Shown here piece after piece: positions 49,323 to 61,737 of a stretch of DNA of 64,000 nucleotides (its first letter is position 1; each line of letters starts with the position of its first letter). Made by a program: the position numbers and the translations under genes. This DNA is from Lagopus muta (taxonomy: Eukaryota > Chordata > Aves > Galliformes > Phasianidae). The stretch is taken from the NCBI RefSeq assembly GCF_023343835.1, contig NC_064433.1, positions 184,405,777-184,469,776 of the forward strand, in the 5' to 3' direction. Below the pieces are notes generated by a model. It was not told the DNA's origin and ran no database searches. It saw only the letters and a program-made list of their open reading frames with translations.

Positions 49323-49877
49323 GTACTGTAAATGATGAATTGATGCTGAATTTTTGGCCTATTAAACATTCAGATTATTTCTTTTTAGGAATGTATGTTC
49401 TATGAAATTGTACAAAATATTTGGTGAGTTTGGTGAATTTGAGTTATTCTGTGCTAGGTTTAAAGGAAATTATCTACTGTCACTGGAAGTACTATACACA
49501 GAGCACAAAGGGAATATTTACTGTAGGAGTTATCCTTTTCTCGTGAAGCTCTCTGTTGGCTTTGAGAGAGCTTTCTGTTCAGAAGAAATTCAGGCCTAGA
49601 CACCCTTGAAAATCAGAAGTCTCAGTTCCTGTCAGTTTTCAAAGTCTGGAGTACAGACTAAAGAGGGCTTAAACCCTACTCATCCATTTTCTGAATGAAA
49701 GCACCATGAAATTATGCAGAAGAGGAGGAGAAACATACCTCATTTTAAGAAAAAAAATGATAAATACCTCACTTCGAGATATTTTAGTGGAGAATGCTTT
49801 GCACATCCCTTTCTTAAACTCCAATGCAAAGTACAGAATTCACAGGACTAGAAGCTCAGAATGTAAAAGGGAGCTTG

Positions 49878-49938
49878 AGACTGTAGCTTAGTGACTAGCA
49901 GAATGCTGGACTGGGACAGATCCTGGTCTTCTGGCCTA
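49878..49938 (+). repeat. Possible tRNA-derived SINE relic
   Basis: GTAGCTTAGTGACTAGCAGA resembles a tRNA/SINE A box, followed by ATGCTGGACTGGGACAGATC. This is the head layout of old amniote tRNA-type SINEs (MIR-like). Only about 60 bp can be followed and no B box is clear. Confidence 0.35.
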
Positions 49939-50002
49939 TAACAAAGAGTTGAAGCTGGAAGCTACATTTTTAGGAGATGAATTTTAGGCTGTGGGTCTCA
50001 GG

Positions 50003-50158
50003 TGTCAAGTTCCATCCCTTCTACCACAGGCAGGGCCACCAACCTCCAGATCTGGTACTAAACCAGGTGGCCCAGGGCCCCATCCACAACCTCTCCGATC
50101 AGCCTGTTCCAGCACCTCACCACTCTCAAACTAAAGAACTTCCCCCGGACATCCATTC
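50003..50158 (-). mobile_element. CR1 LINE fragment
   Basis: TTCTACCACAGGCAGGGCCA, CCTGTTCCAGCACCTCACCA and AAGAACTTCCCCCGGACATC are antisense CR1 clauses. The tail repeats are lost. Confidence 0.82.
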
Positions 50159-50721
50159 AACACAGTGTTGCTGAAAAGGGCTGTTTTTTAATAGCTTTTG
50201 AGATTGTGACTTTGGTGTGCTTGGCAGCTTGATATGCGTATACCTTAGCGAGCAAAGCTTCAGGTTTTTTTGTTTTGTTAAACATGGAATAGTTGGTATC
50301 TGTTTTAAGTTTGTTGTCATGAATCCCAGGTTCAAAAAAACGTTTTTAATGCTGTGCTGTTAAGAACTTTGTAAAGCCTTCAGATTTGTTACCTCTAGAT
50401 TTATAATGGAGCTAAACCGTGGTTTCCTCTGGTGAAAGTATTCATGCTGAACACAGACGATGGTGACTCTCTATTGCCACCTAGTGCACTTGCCAAACGA
50501 GAGACTAAATCGCACCGTCTAACCGCAGAAGGCAAAAGCAAGTGGCTCCTTCTTCCAAAGTAAAGTCTGGTGGCTACTCAGATAGCATGTTTATGGGCTT
50601 ATAAGTATTTTTAGAGTTTCTGATAATTTCTGAGACTTAATGAACTTTCCTGGTACTATGAGTTTTTCCAAGAGAAAAGGGGAAGTTGAAGATGCATGAC
50701 GGTCTTTTCTAGAGAATCTGC

Positions 50722-50800
50722 TGTTGCCTAGTAGTTGGGGCAGTGACATGGTAGAAGACCTTTTATCTGTAAAAGGATTTGAGCCTATGTCTCTCAGAGT
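50722..50800 (+). repeat. Possible second tRNA-SINE relic
   Basis: GTTGCCTAGTAGTTGGGGCA resembles a diverged A box, and GGATTTGAGCC about 45 bp later could be a degraded B box (GGTTCGANNCC). It is weak evidence. Confidence 0.25.
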
Positions 50801-51695
50801 CCCAGCAGAATGCCCTACTCACCAGCCCTTCTGGTCTTCTTGGGTTTCTCTGTGTGTCTAAGCTCATGTGTGTCTCTAGGTTGTGGTCAAGAATTTCACC
50901 CTGAAACAGAACACGCAGGTTATCACTTATATTGTAAAGTGCTCCTCATAAGTCTGTCTTAAAACAACAAAATATTTTGATTTAAAAGATCTGAAATTAA
51001 GATAGACAGATGCAGAGATCTCCCCAGAAAACTACTTTGGAAGAAAATGCAAGGTTCATGGGCCTTACTATTCTGTACTGGACAATGCCATCTCTGTAAG
51101 GCATACCTTGCAAAAAATGAGAGCCTGTCCAGCACACTGCTCCAAAATGGCACAATTTGGGGTGCTGGTATTGAGGGATGGGGCAATAGACGAGCTAGAG
51201 TTATTAAGCAAAGACGATGGGATTCAAATCAGACAAAAGTGATGGTTGCTGCAACAGGCAATAAACCTGTAGAGCTTCTCATTCAAGGAGGATATGCAAA
51301 AAGGTTTACCTGCCTTAAATGAATGATTGAGAAAATAGTTGAAGTGGAAATTCACTAAAAAGATGACGCATGAGATTCAGTAAATGCTCTGAGCTGAAAG
51401 CAAAAAAGAGAGAACACAGGAAATATATGTGCTTGTTCTGTTTTCATTTTTTTTTCCATGAGTATCAGTAAATCTACAGGTAAAGAAAAAATATGAGGCT
51501 ACCTACATCCTTGGTCTGTACCAATAAAACTGTTTTTATGAAGAGGTCTTTAAGTTTCAGTGAGACTAGATGGAAGCAAAACTTCCTCTACATCTCCTGT
51601 ACTGTACTGATCTGAGGTGGTATGGTACACCGTCTTCACTCAGATTCTTACCAGCCACTGCTCTGGACAACCAGACCATTTTTGTTGACAGAAGG

Positions 51696-52019
51696 TGTAT
51701 AATCAATGAATATTAAGATGTTATAATTATGAAATAAACAAGAGAGTTGGGCAAAGCAGATTATGATAACAAAAGGAGAATAAATAGAAAGCTTACCCCT
51801 AGGGGTAAGCTCCTGGACTCACTTACAAAACTCCAGTGGAGCAGATCTCCACAAGAGATCCTTCCCCACTGGTAGCCAGCTCTTAAATAGGTCTAGGAGG
51901 GGTAGAGCCTGGCTCCACCCCTTGCAGCAGCACAGGAGAATTGCCTTCACCTGTGCTCCTCTGGCTGACTCATGGCTCGCCTCAGGTGATCAATCAGGTG
52001 ACTCAGCAGTTCCCATACA
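51696..52019 (-). mobile_element. Solo LTR of an endogenous retrovirus, 324 bp
   Basis: The element begins TGTAT and ends ATACA (TG...CA with 5-bp inverted ends). It is flanked by a perfect 5-bp duplication GAAGG at 51691-51695 and 52020-52024. A 5-bp duplication fits ERVL-type (class III) elements. The minus orientation is inferred from a TATA-like CTATTTAAG at 51882-51890, with two TGACTCA (AP-1) motifs upstream of it at 51999-52005 and 51966-51972. No internal viral genes are present. I cannot name the family. Its inferred transcription direction is the same as MTNR1B. Confidence 0.65.
51790..51811. repeat. Perfect 22-bp palindrome inside the solo LTR
   Basis: The 11-base arm AGCTTACCCCT is followed directly by its reverse complement with no spacer, in the inferred R/U5 part of the LTR. 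Confidence 0.85.
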
Positions 52020-52388
52020 GAAGGTCTGAAGGGTGAATAACCTTCTTCTGCATTTCTATCTACCCGCAATTAATGCAAGCATAGTGCTATGCAGCAAGCA
52101 TAGTGGTGAAGTTCTGTTACACCACTGCCCTTACACTGAAAGATATTGTGTTTGGGGTGGTCAGAGAAAGGCCCCCATAGTTACCAAGAGAATTGCCAAG
52201 GGTGACCATAGGTTTTCAGACAGAGGACAGACTTATTCTGAGTGCTGTGGGCTGATGAATTAGCTTAAAAACCTCCAATTGCTGAATACAATCACTGAAT
52301 AACAACAAAATACTGTTGTTTTTTCACTAGTACTTTAAAGGAGATGTGTTTCCTGTATCTATCAGTACACAGCATCAGCTTAATTTTT

Positions 52389-52429
52389 CTCACTTGAAGT
52401 AATCACATCTGTTGATTGCTTCAAGTGAG
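52389..52429. repeat. 17-bp-stem hairpin with 7-base loop
   Basis: The arm CTCACTTGAAGTAATCA at 52389-52405 pairs with 52413-52429 with one mismatch (a G-U pair if transcribed from the plus strand). The loop is CATCTGT. Flanking bases extend the stem slightly with a bulge. Confidence 0.8.
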
Positions 52430-52815
52430 GGAGAATAGGAAACCTATAGGAAAAGCTGCAAGTATAAAAACTCATTTGCTGCTGAAAAAGGGGCCAATAT
52501 GAAAAGTTGTTGGACAGTAAGGGTGCAATCTAGTTGGATCCTGTAAATTTCTAGATAACCTTTTTGCTAATAACATACTTCTTTTTTTCAGTCTCTCAAC
52601 GCTCTATTGCATTCCATATACAAAAAGCAAAATATGTAGCATTTTGTAGACTGTTACTTTGTTAAAAACAAAAATATACAACCCTTAAAATTAAAATTTT
52701 GTTCAGATTAACTATAAAGGGCTGGTGTATGGAAACAAAGAAAGAGAATTGCACTACTGAAAACTCTGGACAAAACTTAATTCTGTTCTGGCAGGTGTTG
52801 TATGAGCTCGGGAGG

Positions 52816-52983
52816 CACTGGAACGTATTGCCAGAGAAGTTGTGGAGGCCTTATCCTTGGTGGCATTCAAAGCCAGGTTGGATGGGGCCCTGGGCATCCT
52901 GAGATAGTGGGAGGTGTCTCTACCCTCAGCAGGAATGGTCTTTAAGGTCCCTTCCGACTCAAGCCATTCTACAATTCTATGAA
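52816..52983 (+). mobile_element. CR1 LINE 3' end
   Basis: GAGGCACTGGAACGTATTGC, CATTCAAAGCCAGGTTGGAT, GTGGGAGGTGTCTCTACCC and a terminal CATTCTACAATTCTATGA are seen. Confidence 0.88.
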
Positions 52984-54387
52984 AGGCTGCTTCATCTTCT
53001 GTTACCTTCCCAAAAACTCTTAGGCTCAGTAAACACATAATAACTGCTTTGCTACTGATGTTAGCCTGAATTTGTATCAAATTCATGTAAACATAAAAAT
53101 GTTTTTTTCTCTCTCCCTTAAAGCAACAAAAATTGCTCAAGTTCTTAGGATAACTTCTACTTTCTTTTAAAAAGGAGGACGGAAATTTGAATTATGCATG
53201 TATAGGTAATGTGAAAAAAAAAAAATTAGTTTTGTCTAGCTGATTGATGTTTTTGGCTAATATTCATTAGGGAATTAATTAAATTTAAAAGAAAATACTA
53301 TAAAAATACTAATCTGAAATATAATTAAAATAATTTGAAAATGTCACAGTTGCTTAGACAATTCATCAGATATTTCAAATGAATAAAATAGAGATTATTG
53401 CTGACTAAGGGAGATATGCAGCTCTACTTAGTCAAGATTTAGTTAGCCATGATAAGGTGCATTTTTTAGTTAAGTCTTGTAAATCCTTTAAACAGAACAA
53501 GGCATTTTAATCAGTAAAAATGTTGGGATTTCTCCTTGTGGAAATGAAGACATCATGAGTTAAACTGTTCCGCAGGACTTCCAGTGAAGGATTTTCAGCA
53601 TATAGGAGATGTACAACCAGTAAGAGCAGCAGTGAAACATGTACATATAAACCAGTTTTGCTGCTCCATACAGTAAGGGATCCCTCCCAGACATGTTGGG
53701 GATCCAAAGACAGTCTTGCAATTATTTAAAATGGTACCTGATACAATGCAGTAAATACGGCACCTGGGAACATCAATATTGAGATTGTGCAGGTTGAAAA
53801 GCTGCCAATGCTTGTAACATTCTCTGGATTCCTTCCTAATAGCCTTTTTTTTTCCTTTTTTATTTTTTATTTTTAAATCTCTGTTTTTTCCTTCCTGTTT
53901 CCTATTTTGTGGAAGAAGTAAGTAGATGACAACTTGGTGAGCACAGCCATTATGAATCTTTCAGTCAGGAAAAGTCTTACCCTTTTTGTTCTTAGCTTTT
54001 AGAAGGCCTCATCACTGCACATGCGTATGGAGCTGAATGTCTTCAGAAGCTGTTGTCAGTCTGTGCCATCTGCTTCTTTTAGAAACAAGGTCTTAAAGTA
54101 AAGTACACTTGCATGATTCATCTTATAATGATACTCATAGGTTTGTAAACAACATTTAAATAGATGAATAAATAAAGTGTTTCAAAGAAAGTGATCATGT
54201 ATGCTCTGCCAAGGCATTGTCTGGTCTGTGTTTCAACTTAATCTAAACAAAATATGTCATGATGATTTCCTAAATTTAGCTCTTCCCTCTGAACCAGTAA
54301 GTCTCGCAAAAAGACTGGAAAAGCTCACTTCAGGCTGAATTGTGATTTGGTGAGCAAGTTAAATGAAGGGTGGTAGACATGGGAATA

Positions 54388-54580
54388 TAACAACGGGATC
54401 ATTGAAGTTGGAAGAGATATCTGGAGATTATCTAGTCCAAGTCACCCCAAAGAAGGGTCAGTAACAGCATGTTGTTCAGAGCTCTGTCCAGTTGGATTTT
54501 GACTATTTTCAACTGGGTACTCAACAGGCTCTTGCGGGCAACTTGTTCCAATAAGGCAGAGATATACAGCAGATTTATTT
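54388..54580 (-). mobile_element. Old CR1 LINE 3' end
   Basis: GGATCATTGAAGTTGGAAGA, TTATCTAGTCCAAGTCACCC and GGGCAACTTGTTCCAATAAG are diverged antisense CR1 clauses. It may be the 3' part of the same old copy as 55060-55620. Confidence 0.65.
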
Positions 54581-55059
54581 TTTTTGCAAGGGAATAGGGG
54601 GAAGACTGTGTTGATTTTGCACATGGATGAGGATTCTACTTGAACTACTATATAACAGGGGGTGTTTAAAATTATATCTGCCAACAAGTAGGTAGAAAAA
54701 AGATGGTCACTAACAAAGAGAGAGAGTTCCTTGGTCAGATTAGAGCAGGTGGGAGTATGTTTCTTTGTTTTGACTAAGATTCTGTCTTCATATTCCATAT
54801 GGCAGCAGAATCTGGACAATCTCTGACTAGACATAATGGTCTGAGCCAAACAGAGAATTTGGGCCAACAAAGTTTACCTGGGAGGCAGGGAACAGTGTTG
54901 AAACAGCTGCATAGAAAGCAGGAAGAAGCACCAGATCCTAACAAAAAGAGTTTTGAAAATTAATTCCCATTGGCTTGAGCAGGGTCAGAATTTCCCTCCT
55001 TATCTAGATATTCAAAGATAGGTTCAACTTACCCAGTCTGCAGAACCCTTTTCCATATG

Positions 55060-55620
55060 CTACTTTGATGATCTTCTTGAACTGTAAACTTGCTGAGGGT
55101 ATAGTCTCATCATCCAGGCCATTAATGAAGATATTAAACAGTGTTGATCCCAAAAAAACCCTGGAGGACACCACTTGTGTCTTGTATGCAGCTGAGTTTT
55201 GTGCAACTGATCACAACCCTCTGGACTCAGTCATTCAACCAGTTTTCAATTTAGCTCATTGTTCACTTGTCTAAGCCCTACCTTGTCAGGTAGTCTGAGG
55301 AGGGTGTTATGGGAGACTTTCAAAATTCCAAATGAAGTCAAGGTAGACAACAGCTATTGTTCTCACCTGATCCATCAAGCTAATCATGTATTTGTAGAAG
55401 GCTACCAGGATTGGATAAGCATAATTAGCTTCTTGTAAATCCAATCTGGTTACTACCAATTACTTTCTTGTCCTTCATGTGTTTAGAAATGGTTTACAGG
55501 ATTAGTTAAATCCTTGTCAGTGGAAAACTGAATAAAATTGTCTACTTCTAAGAATATCGGAAAAAAGAGTACCAAAGACTGTAATGCTGGTGAACGTCAC
55601 CAGGGCCAGGATCTGTGAGC
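55060..55620 (-). mobile_element. Old CR1 LINE reverse-transcriptase fragment
   Basis: Antisense CR1 ORF2 sequence is visible as TTAATGAAGATATTAAACAG, GGAGGACACCACTTGTGTC, GAAGTCAAGGTAGACAACAG and CTTCTTGTAAATCCAATCTG. It is strongly diverged, with many breaks. Together with 54388-54580 it fits one ancient antisense copy with unrelated sequence between the pieces. Confidence 0.7.
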
Positions 55621-56709
55621 TGTTATATACCCACAGGTTTTTCATTATGCAGTTAATACTCAGTAAAGTAGATTATTTTTACTCTAATAAAGACAGTCCA
55701 AGCTATGAGGCAGAAGGAAATAAAAATACCTAGACTGATTAGATAAAAAATATTCTTAGGTGATAGCCATTTGACGTAAGGTCTTTTTCATTATTTGAAC
55801 TCAAATTGAATGTTGTGTATACTGAGATAATTGGAAAAAATTAATTGCTTTTAGTACAAAAGGATGCTGAGAATTTCAGGCAGTGTATAAGCAAACCTTC
55901 TTTATAGGTTCCTGTCTTTTCTGCAGGGATGTATTTTCCCCTTTAATGTTAGCTCTGAACTTGTAATTTGTTAACATAATTATATTTACAAGGTTGATGC
56001 ATTAAGCAGATATTTTCCCTATCTTATTAGTCAGCGTGCCAAATCCAGGGGTTGCATGTGATATTTCCTGGCAGCTGTTGTTGCCCTCATTGTGCAAATT
56101 TGACAACCTAACAAAACAAATGACAGATGTGACGTGAAAGATGTGGCAGAAATGGCAGAAAGAAGATGATGTTTGTGGAAGTGATGCAATATTGGTATAG
56201 TCTTCGTATATGTGCTTAAATACTGAAAATTGAAGTTAAATTCAGTTAAAGTCCATGAACAGTGGCCAAATAAAATGAGTAACTTTGTGAGAAGAATGTT
56301 TTTTCTCTAGACATAATTTAAGCAGCGTACATTAAAAAACATAATCAAATATATACATAATTAATAACATATAAAAGAGAATCCCAGTAATATAGATTCT
56401 AGCAATCAAGAACATTGTTCATTGAATGTGTTCAGGCTAATGTTACCTCCTGTTATGTCAAGATCTGTACTCAGGTCAGGAAAACACTGACTGATAAAGC
56501 TCACTGTTTACCAGTATTGTTAACAATATATCAGATCTACAGGAGTAGTTAAGAAGAAGAACAAAGTTGCACCCACAGTAATTTAGACATACTTTCATCA
56601 GCTTTTGCTGGAAATCAACTTCATGCCCATATTAATGTGGAAATTTAAAGATCAGAGCTACTGCTCAGAATGCACTACCATAATCTTTCTTTCTTTCTTT
56701 CCACTAAGG

Positions 56710-56731
56710 AAAAAAAAAAAAAAAAAAAAAA
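56710..56731. repeat. Poly(A) run of 22 after (CTTT)n
   Basis: A short CTTT repeat at 56686-56700 is followed by the A-run. Confidence 0.85.
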
Positions 56732-58162
56732 CAGTTTTAGTTTTATTAGCCCAGCATAATGTAGTTATTCTCATATGTTTTCTTGAGAACAAGGCAGTGT
56801 ATTTAACAGCAGTATTTGCTTGCAAAGGATAATTTATAAGAAGCTAAAATTTGGAGCATACCTGAACATATTCTGTTACTCAGATGAAGTGTGAGTTGGA
56901 ATAGGAGTAGGATTTACTTCTAGAAACAGAGAATAGGTTGTCACTGATTCAGTGAGCTGAAAACAGTCTCCTATAGTATCCTCAACAGAATGGTTTAAGC
57001 CACTGGGTAAATATCTGTCTACTAAGAGTAGCTAAAAACATTACAGCCTTTTAAAATGAGCTGTGCTGGCTCCCTGTGAGTAGATTTGATCTTCTAGCTC
57101 ATTGGCTGATTGTATCAAAGAGCACCATGAATCCTTGAAGAGATTCTGCTGGTTGACCCAAGAATAGAGCTTTACTGCAGAGGTCATGCCTCATGCAATC
57201 AGCAAGTATTGAGAAGGAAAAGCATATCCAGAGTCCAGAAGAGAGCTGGCTATAAAGGGAATGCTGCTAAGACACATAGGAATTTGCATACACAGCTGCA
57301 GAGAGAGGTCCTTTTAATTGTCTTTGAGGGTGTGTTTGCACTGGATATTTCAGGGAGATAAAAGCAAATATTCACAGAATAGCTGGTAGTTCTTTCAATT
57401 TACAGATGGGATATTTAAGAAGGGGCTGAATGTGGCCTCTCATTCTTCTCTCAGGAAGACTACTCTTCCCAGGAGGGAAGAGCTGCACTCAGATGAGCAG
57501 CTTTGCCATGATTCCCTGGCACCTGTGCTGGTCCCACCTCTAGTACCCACTTCCCCCTTCCTTACTGTGATGGCAGTACAACTGCTGTTCCATTTTTATT
57601 GCATGATCAGCAACTTTTGCATGAACTTTGCCATAACTTTAACAATTAGTCAGGGAGTAATGACAAAAAATAAAATACTACCAGTTCACCTCTGGAAGAT
57701 CCATCTGTCTATCACAGACTAGGTGCTAACATGGCACCTGAAATTAAGGCAGGGAGTAAGCCGGAGAGGAAGAACGGATCAAGAAATCTCTACACTTTTA
57801 GATCTCAACTGCAGGAAAAACTATAGAAGCAACATTTGGTAGGAAAGAAGAAACAAAGATGCAAGTAAAAGAAAATGGAATAAAATTCAACATGAGCTAA
57901 TATAAAGAGGCTGTACAAATCTGATCATAATTACTTAATAAAAGCTAGAGTTTCTGTACCTGGGAAGTTGCTCTACACTGATCTAGCTTTGGGAGCCTAT
58001 TTGCCATGGTATCACACAGTCTGCTACTACCATTGCCTGGACAGAGATGAAAGAAAACTACTGTATCAGAGATATCCTTCATTGGAATAACTTTGATTCA
58101 GAAGTATTAGGTCACAGAACACAAGAGAGAAATAATGTGCTGTGACAACGCAAAGTTGAGAC

Positions 58163-58209
58163 CCTGTATTTCCCTGTATTTCCCTGTATTTCCCTGTATA
58201 CAGGGAAAT
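58163..58209. repeat. 10-bp tandem repeat ending in a perfect 22-bp palindrome
   Basis: The unit CCCTGTATTT is repeated almost four times at 58163-58200. The last unit is the left arm of a perfect palindrome at 58188-58209 (arm ATTTCCCTGTA). Confidence 0.88.
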
Positions 58210-58452
58210 GTCAAGATCTGTTTCTTCTTGAGGACTGAAAGAGTGGAAAGTGAATGAATTATAATAGTATGAGGCACAAGAACAGGTGCTGAAGGAACAG
58301 CAGGGACTGAACATACAAAAGAAAAAGATGAGTTGTATTAGTGAGTTACTGTACCAAGAAGAGTCATTTATACCATGACTGTACACACTATAAATTAGCA
58401 AATAAGCAAAAACTTAAATTTTAAAAGAAGTTTGAACTACAGAATTATTATA

Positions 58453-58565
58453 TTGAGAATCACAGAATGACCTGGGTTGAAAGGGATGACAATGTTCGTC
58501 TAGTTTCAACCCCCTGGTATGTGCAGAGTTGCCAACCACCAGACCAGGCTGTACAAAGTGTTGGG
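58453..58565 (-). mobile_element. CR1 LINE 3' end fragment
   Basis: GAATCACAGAATGACCTGGG, TTTCAACCCCCTGGTATGTG and CCAACCACCAGACCAGGCTG match the antisense CR1 3' end also seen at 15266. Confidence 0.8.
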
Positions 58566-61500
58566 ATCAATGAACTTCTGTGAATGTTGAAATCATGTCC
58601 CCATGAATTGCTCAGTACCAAGCAGCTTCAAGGCTAAAGGTCTTGGATATGAGAGAACATGAAGGCTTGCTGGCCACACACACTCACATTTTCAGGGCTA
58701 AGATCCAGAGTTCTAGAAGTCAGGAGCAGAGATGTTCTGTTAGGCAGTGTCCTATCTGAAATCAAAAATAGTAAGCACCCATGTTTTGCTCATCAAAATA
58801 TATTCTTTTCAGCATCAGTGTTGACATTCAAAGCCAACTTTTCCAGGTGGTTTCAGGACCCAGGAAAGATTGAAGTTGTATCAGTCTTATTTGGATCAAT
58901 GGGAACTTTTGGCGGACTGGCAGTGAGGAAGAAGGTACAAATTTAAAAACGTAACTGAGCAAGCTACTAGAAGAATTACATGATGACTTTGAATTCTTAT
59001 GTTTATTTCACCCTACCACAAGGTTAATGTCCACGCTGAGGTTGTTCCTCCAGATTCTTTCTCTTTTTTAATTAGAGAGAAATAAACACTTTTGTGGTCT
59101 GAATCATGCCAAACTAATGTAGATGCCAAAAAATAAGTTGGCTGAATTGTACCCCAAAAATGTTTACTTCTTAAGTTCTAAAGGGAGCCCAAAGGAAGAA
59201 GCTCAGAAATGGGTATCTCCACTGTAGTCTTCTAAAATCAGAAGATATAAATTCCACCTGTGGAGATGGCTGTCCTCTGTCCCATGGAACTTGAACTGCT
59301 GTATCCAAAGATATAAAGAATAATTGAAAACAGCATGTAACAGTGAGGAAAACAATATCACAGATAGAAATGTGAGGTCTACAGAAAAGAAAATGGCAAG
59401 GAAAAAAAGAGTGCAAAACTTAATTATATTACTGGATATTTTTATTTAGTAGAAAGATGAGTTCCAAAATTACAAATCTATGTGCAGGAATGTTTTACTT
59501 TGTACCAGTGCCTATGCATATGAGTAGCATGTCCATCTCTAGAGCCACACACACAAACTCACTCATTGAATTTAATTAACATGCAAGTGCAGCTATGTTC
59601 ACACGTGGGAAAAATACCATGAGTTTTGATTTGAAAGGGTATCAATCTTACTGTGCTGTGCTAGTTGTTATATATAAAAAAAGAAAGTAGTAAAGGAAGA
59701 GATTAAAGTGCGTTGACAAAACATACTAGAAATATCACTTTCTGCTAATGCATTCTTTGGCAGCACACCAAGGTTAATATTAGGTCTTCTTCTGAACCAA
59801 AAGGGTCTCAAAATCTTCACTACTATTTGAAATGATATTTGAGTTAATGCGTCTAATTCTCATTTCCCACTGATTTTGCACAGTTTTAAGGCCAATGAAA
59901 TACAAATGGGTTGCTCTATCTCCCTCCCACAGGAGACGTCTTGTCTTTTCCTCCCCTCTGAATTCTATCACACTGGGCTCTTACTCCAGCTATAATGTTG
60001 TGGTTAGAGCTATGCCTACACAAAAGTGTACCAAAACTCTTGAAAGCATCTAGTGATTTTCAGTGACTGGATACACCCTCAGGATGCTTCACCACTCAGC
60101 AGTGACTATTTAGCATACATGCACTTTAGCACTGCAGAAGTTTAGTGCTTTAAAAGCTGCCTCCAATTGGGCGTACTTAAATGAAGACAAAATCAATAGT
60201 CACTTTTGAAAATTCAGCACACAGTGTCAAATAGAAAGGCTAATTTATTTCATTCTGACATGCAAAGTTTTCTTTCATTTTCTAGTGTGTTGGACTAAGT
60301 TACTTCCTCTCTAAAATTAGAAATTATAAAAGCATTAATTTCTGTAAATTCAGTCACTTTTAGAGATCAGAAATTGCTCAGCCTCTCACAAAAAGGCTGG
60401 GTGCAGTTATGTAAGAAGACAAGCGTGTTGATTCATACCAATTATACTATGCACTACTTGGAAGAGCCTGCACAAATTCTCCCCCTCCTCCAAAAACAAA
60501 TCTAAATGTAGGAAAGAAGATTCTGCGTGCCATGAAACAGTCTTTCCATTGTACAGCTGGCAACATTCCCACTGTTTAAGAGTGAATGAGCAAACTCTAA
60601 GAACATCAGTCCTAACCATTCTCTATTTCTCTTCTGCTGAGCATAACACTCACCAACCTAAAGGTTAATGGGTCATTTCATTCCACTCCACTCTGTGCCT
60701 CATATATATATATCAGCATGAAAAATAGATTTGCTTTTGACCAAGCTTTCAGGAGAGTGATGTGTAATTAAATCATTTGCAATAATCAGATTTCTTTGTA
60801 AATCACTCAACGGAACAGCATTGGTAAGTCCTGAAAATATGATAAAGCCTTGGTTTGCTCTCTGAATAGAGCATTACTATTTGTACTATATAAATGGTTA
60901 GAGCTGCTTAATTTATTCCTTATAAACCAGTGGCTTATTTGAAAGATCCCTACTCTCACCCCTCCTGAAGAATCACTCTCATTAGCTACTTCAAGGGAGA
61001 ATCAAGCATTCGCAGTGCTATCACTCCTTTTTCTTTCAGTCATCTAGACCTTTTTTCTGCTGCCCATGGGTTTTCTACTGGTTTCACGTTGTAATATGCA
61101 ATGTCATAGAGAGACAAGACTAATTCATCATGTCTTTTTCCCCTCACCATTCCATTTTTTCCACACATCCTCACATCCTGCCACTACTGGCATGCTTCTA
61201 GTCAGCTCAGAAAAGAGCAGCCCCAGGTCCACTCACTGGTACATCTTTCCTTGTCTGAGGGCTCCTGAGCAATGCCTCAGTCCTCCACAACTTCCCCATT
61301 CTCTTCACCACTCCTCCAACAGCACTGTTCCCTGCCTCTGCTCACTACTTACAAAATTTTCTGACAACATTTATCAACTTATCTCCTTTCAGCTTTATCC
61401 CCAAGACACATCCCTCCCTGATGGCAAAGATAGAGACTGGCAATTTTAAGGTATTTAACTTTATGAAGACTACACTGAAGGAACTCCCTGCTGTTCTTCA

Positions 61501-61737
61501 GGATACTTATCAAAGATTAAGAAATCAATGAAACAGGGTCAGTGATATCACATCAAGGATGACACTAAAAGGAAATAAATTAGTATATATTCTAATTAGA
61601 TAAGAAGACTGTCTTATTTCATCAGCCTTCAGACAACATGGAGCACTTTAATCAGCATCTTGAAGCTTATTCTTCCAAGCATCCAACTCCTCCCTCTGCT
61701 GTCATTGAGTGAAGGAAGCAGTCTGGAGGAAATTCCC

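Larger units (their letters stand above)
55621..61737. other. Intron stretch, mostly unassigned
   Basis: Apart from the poly(A) run, the 58163 repeat and palindrome and the CR1 end at 58453, nothing is recognised. A perfect CACGTG E-box is at 59602-59607. Confidence 0.5.

Noticed and set aside
54442..54870. 142-codon minus-strand frame in the intron
   Set aside because: It partly covers an old antisense CR1 end and lacks any domain.
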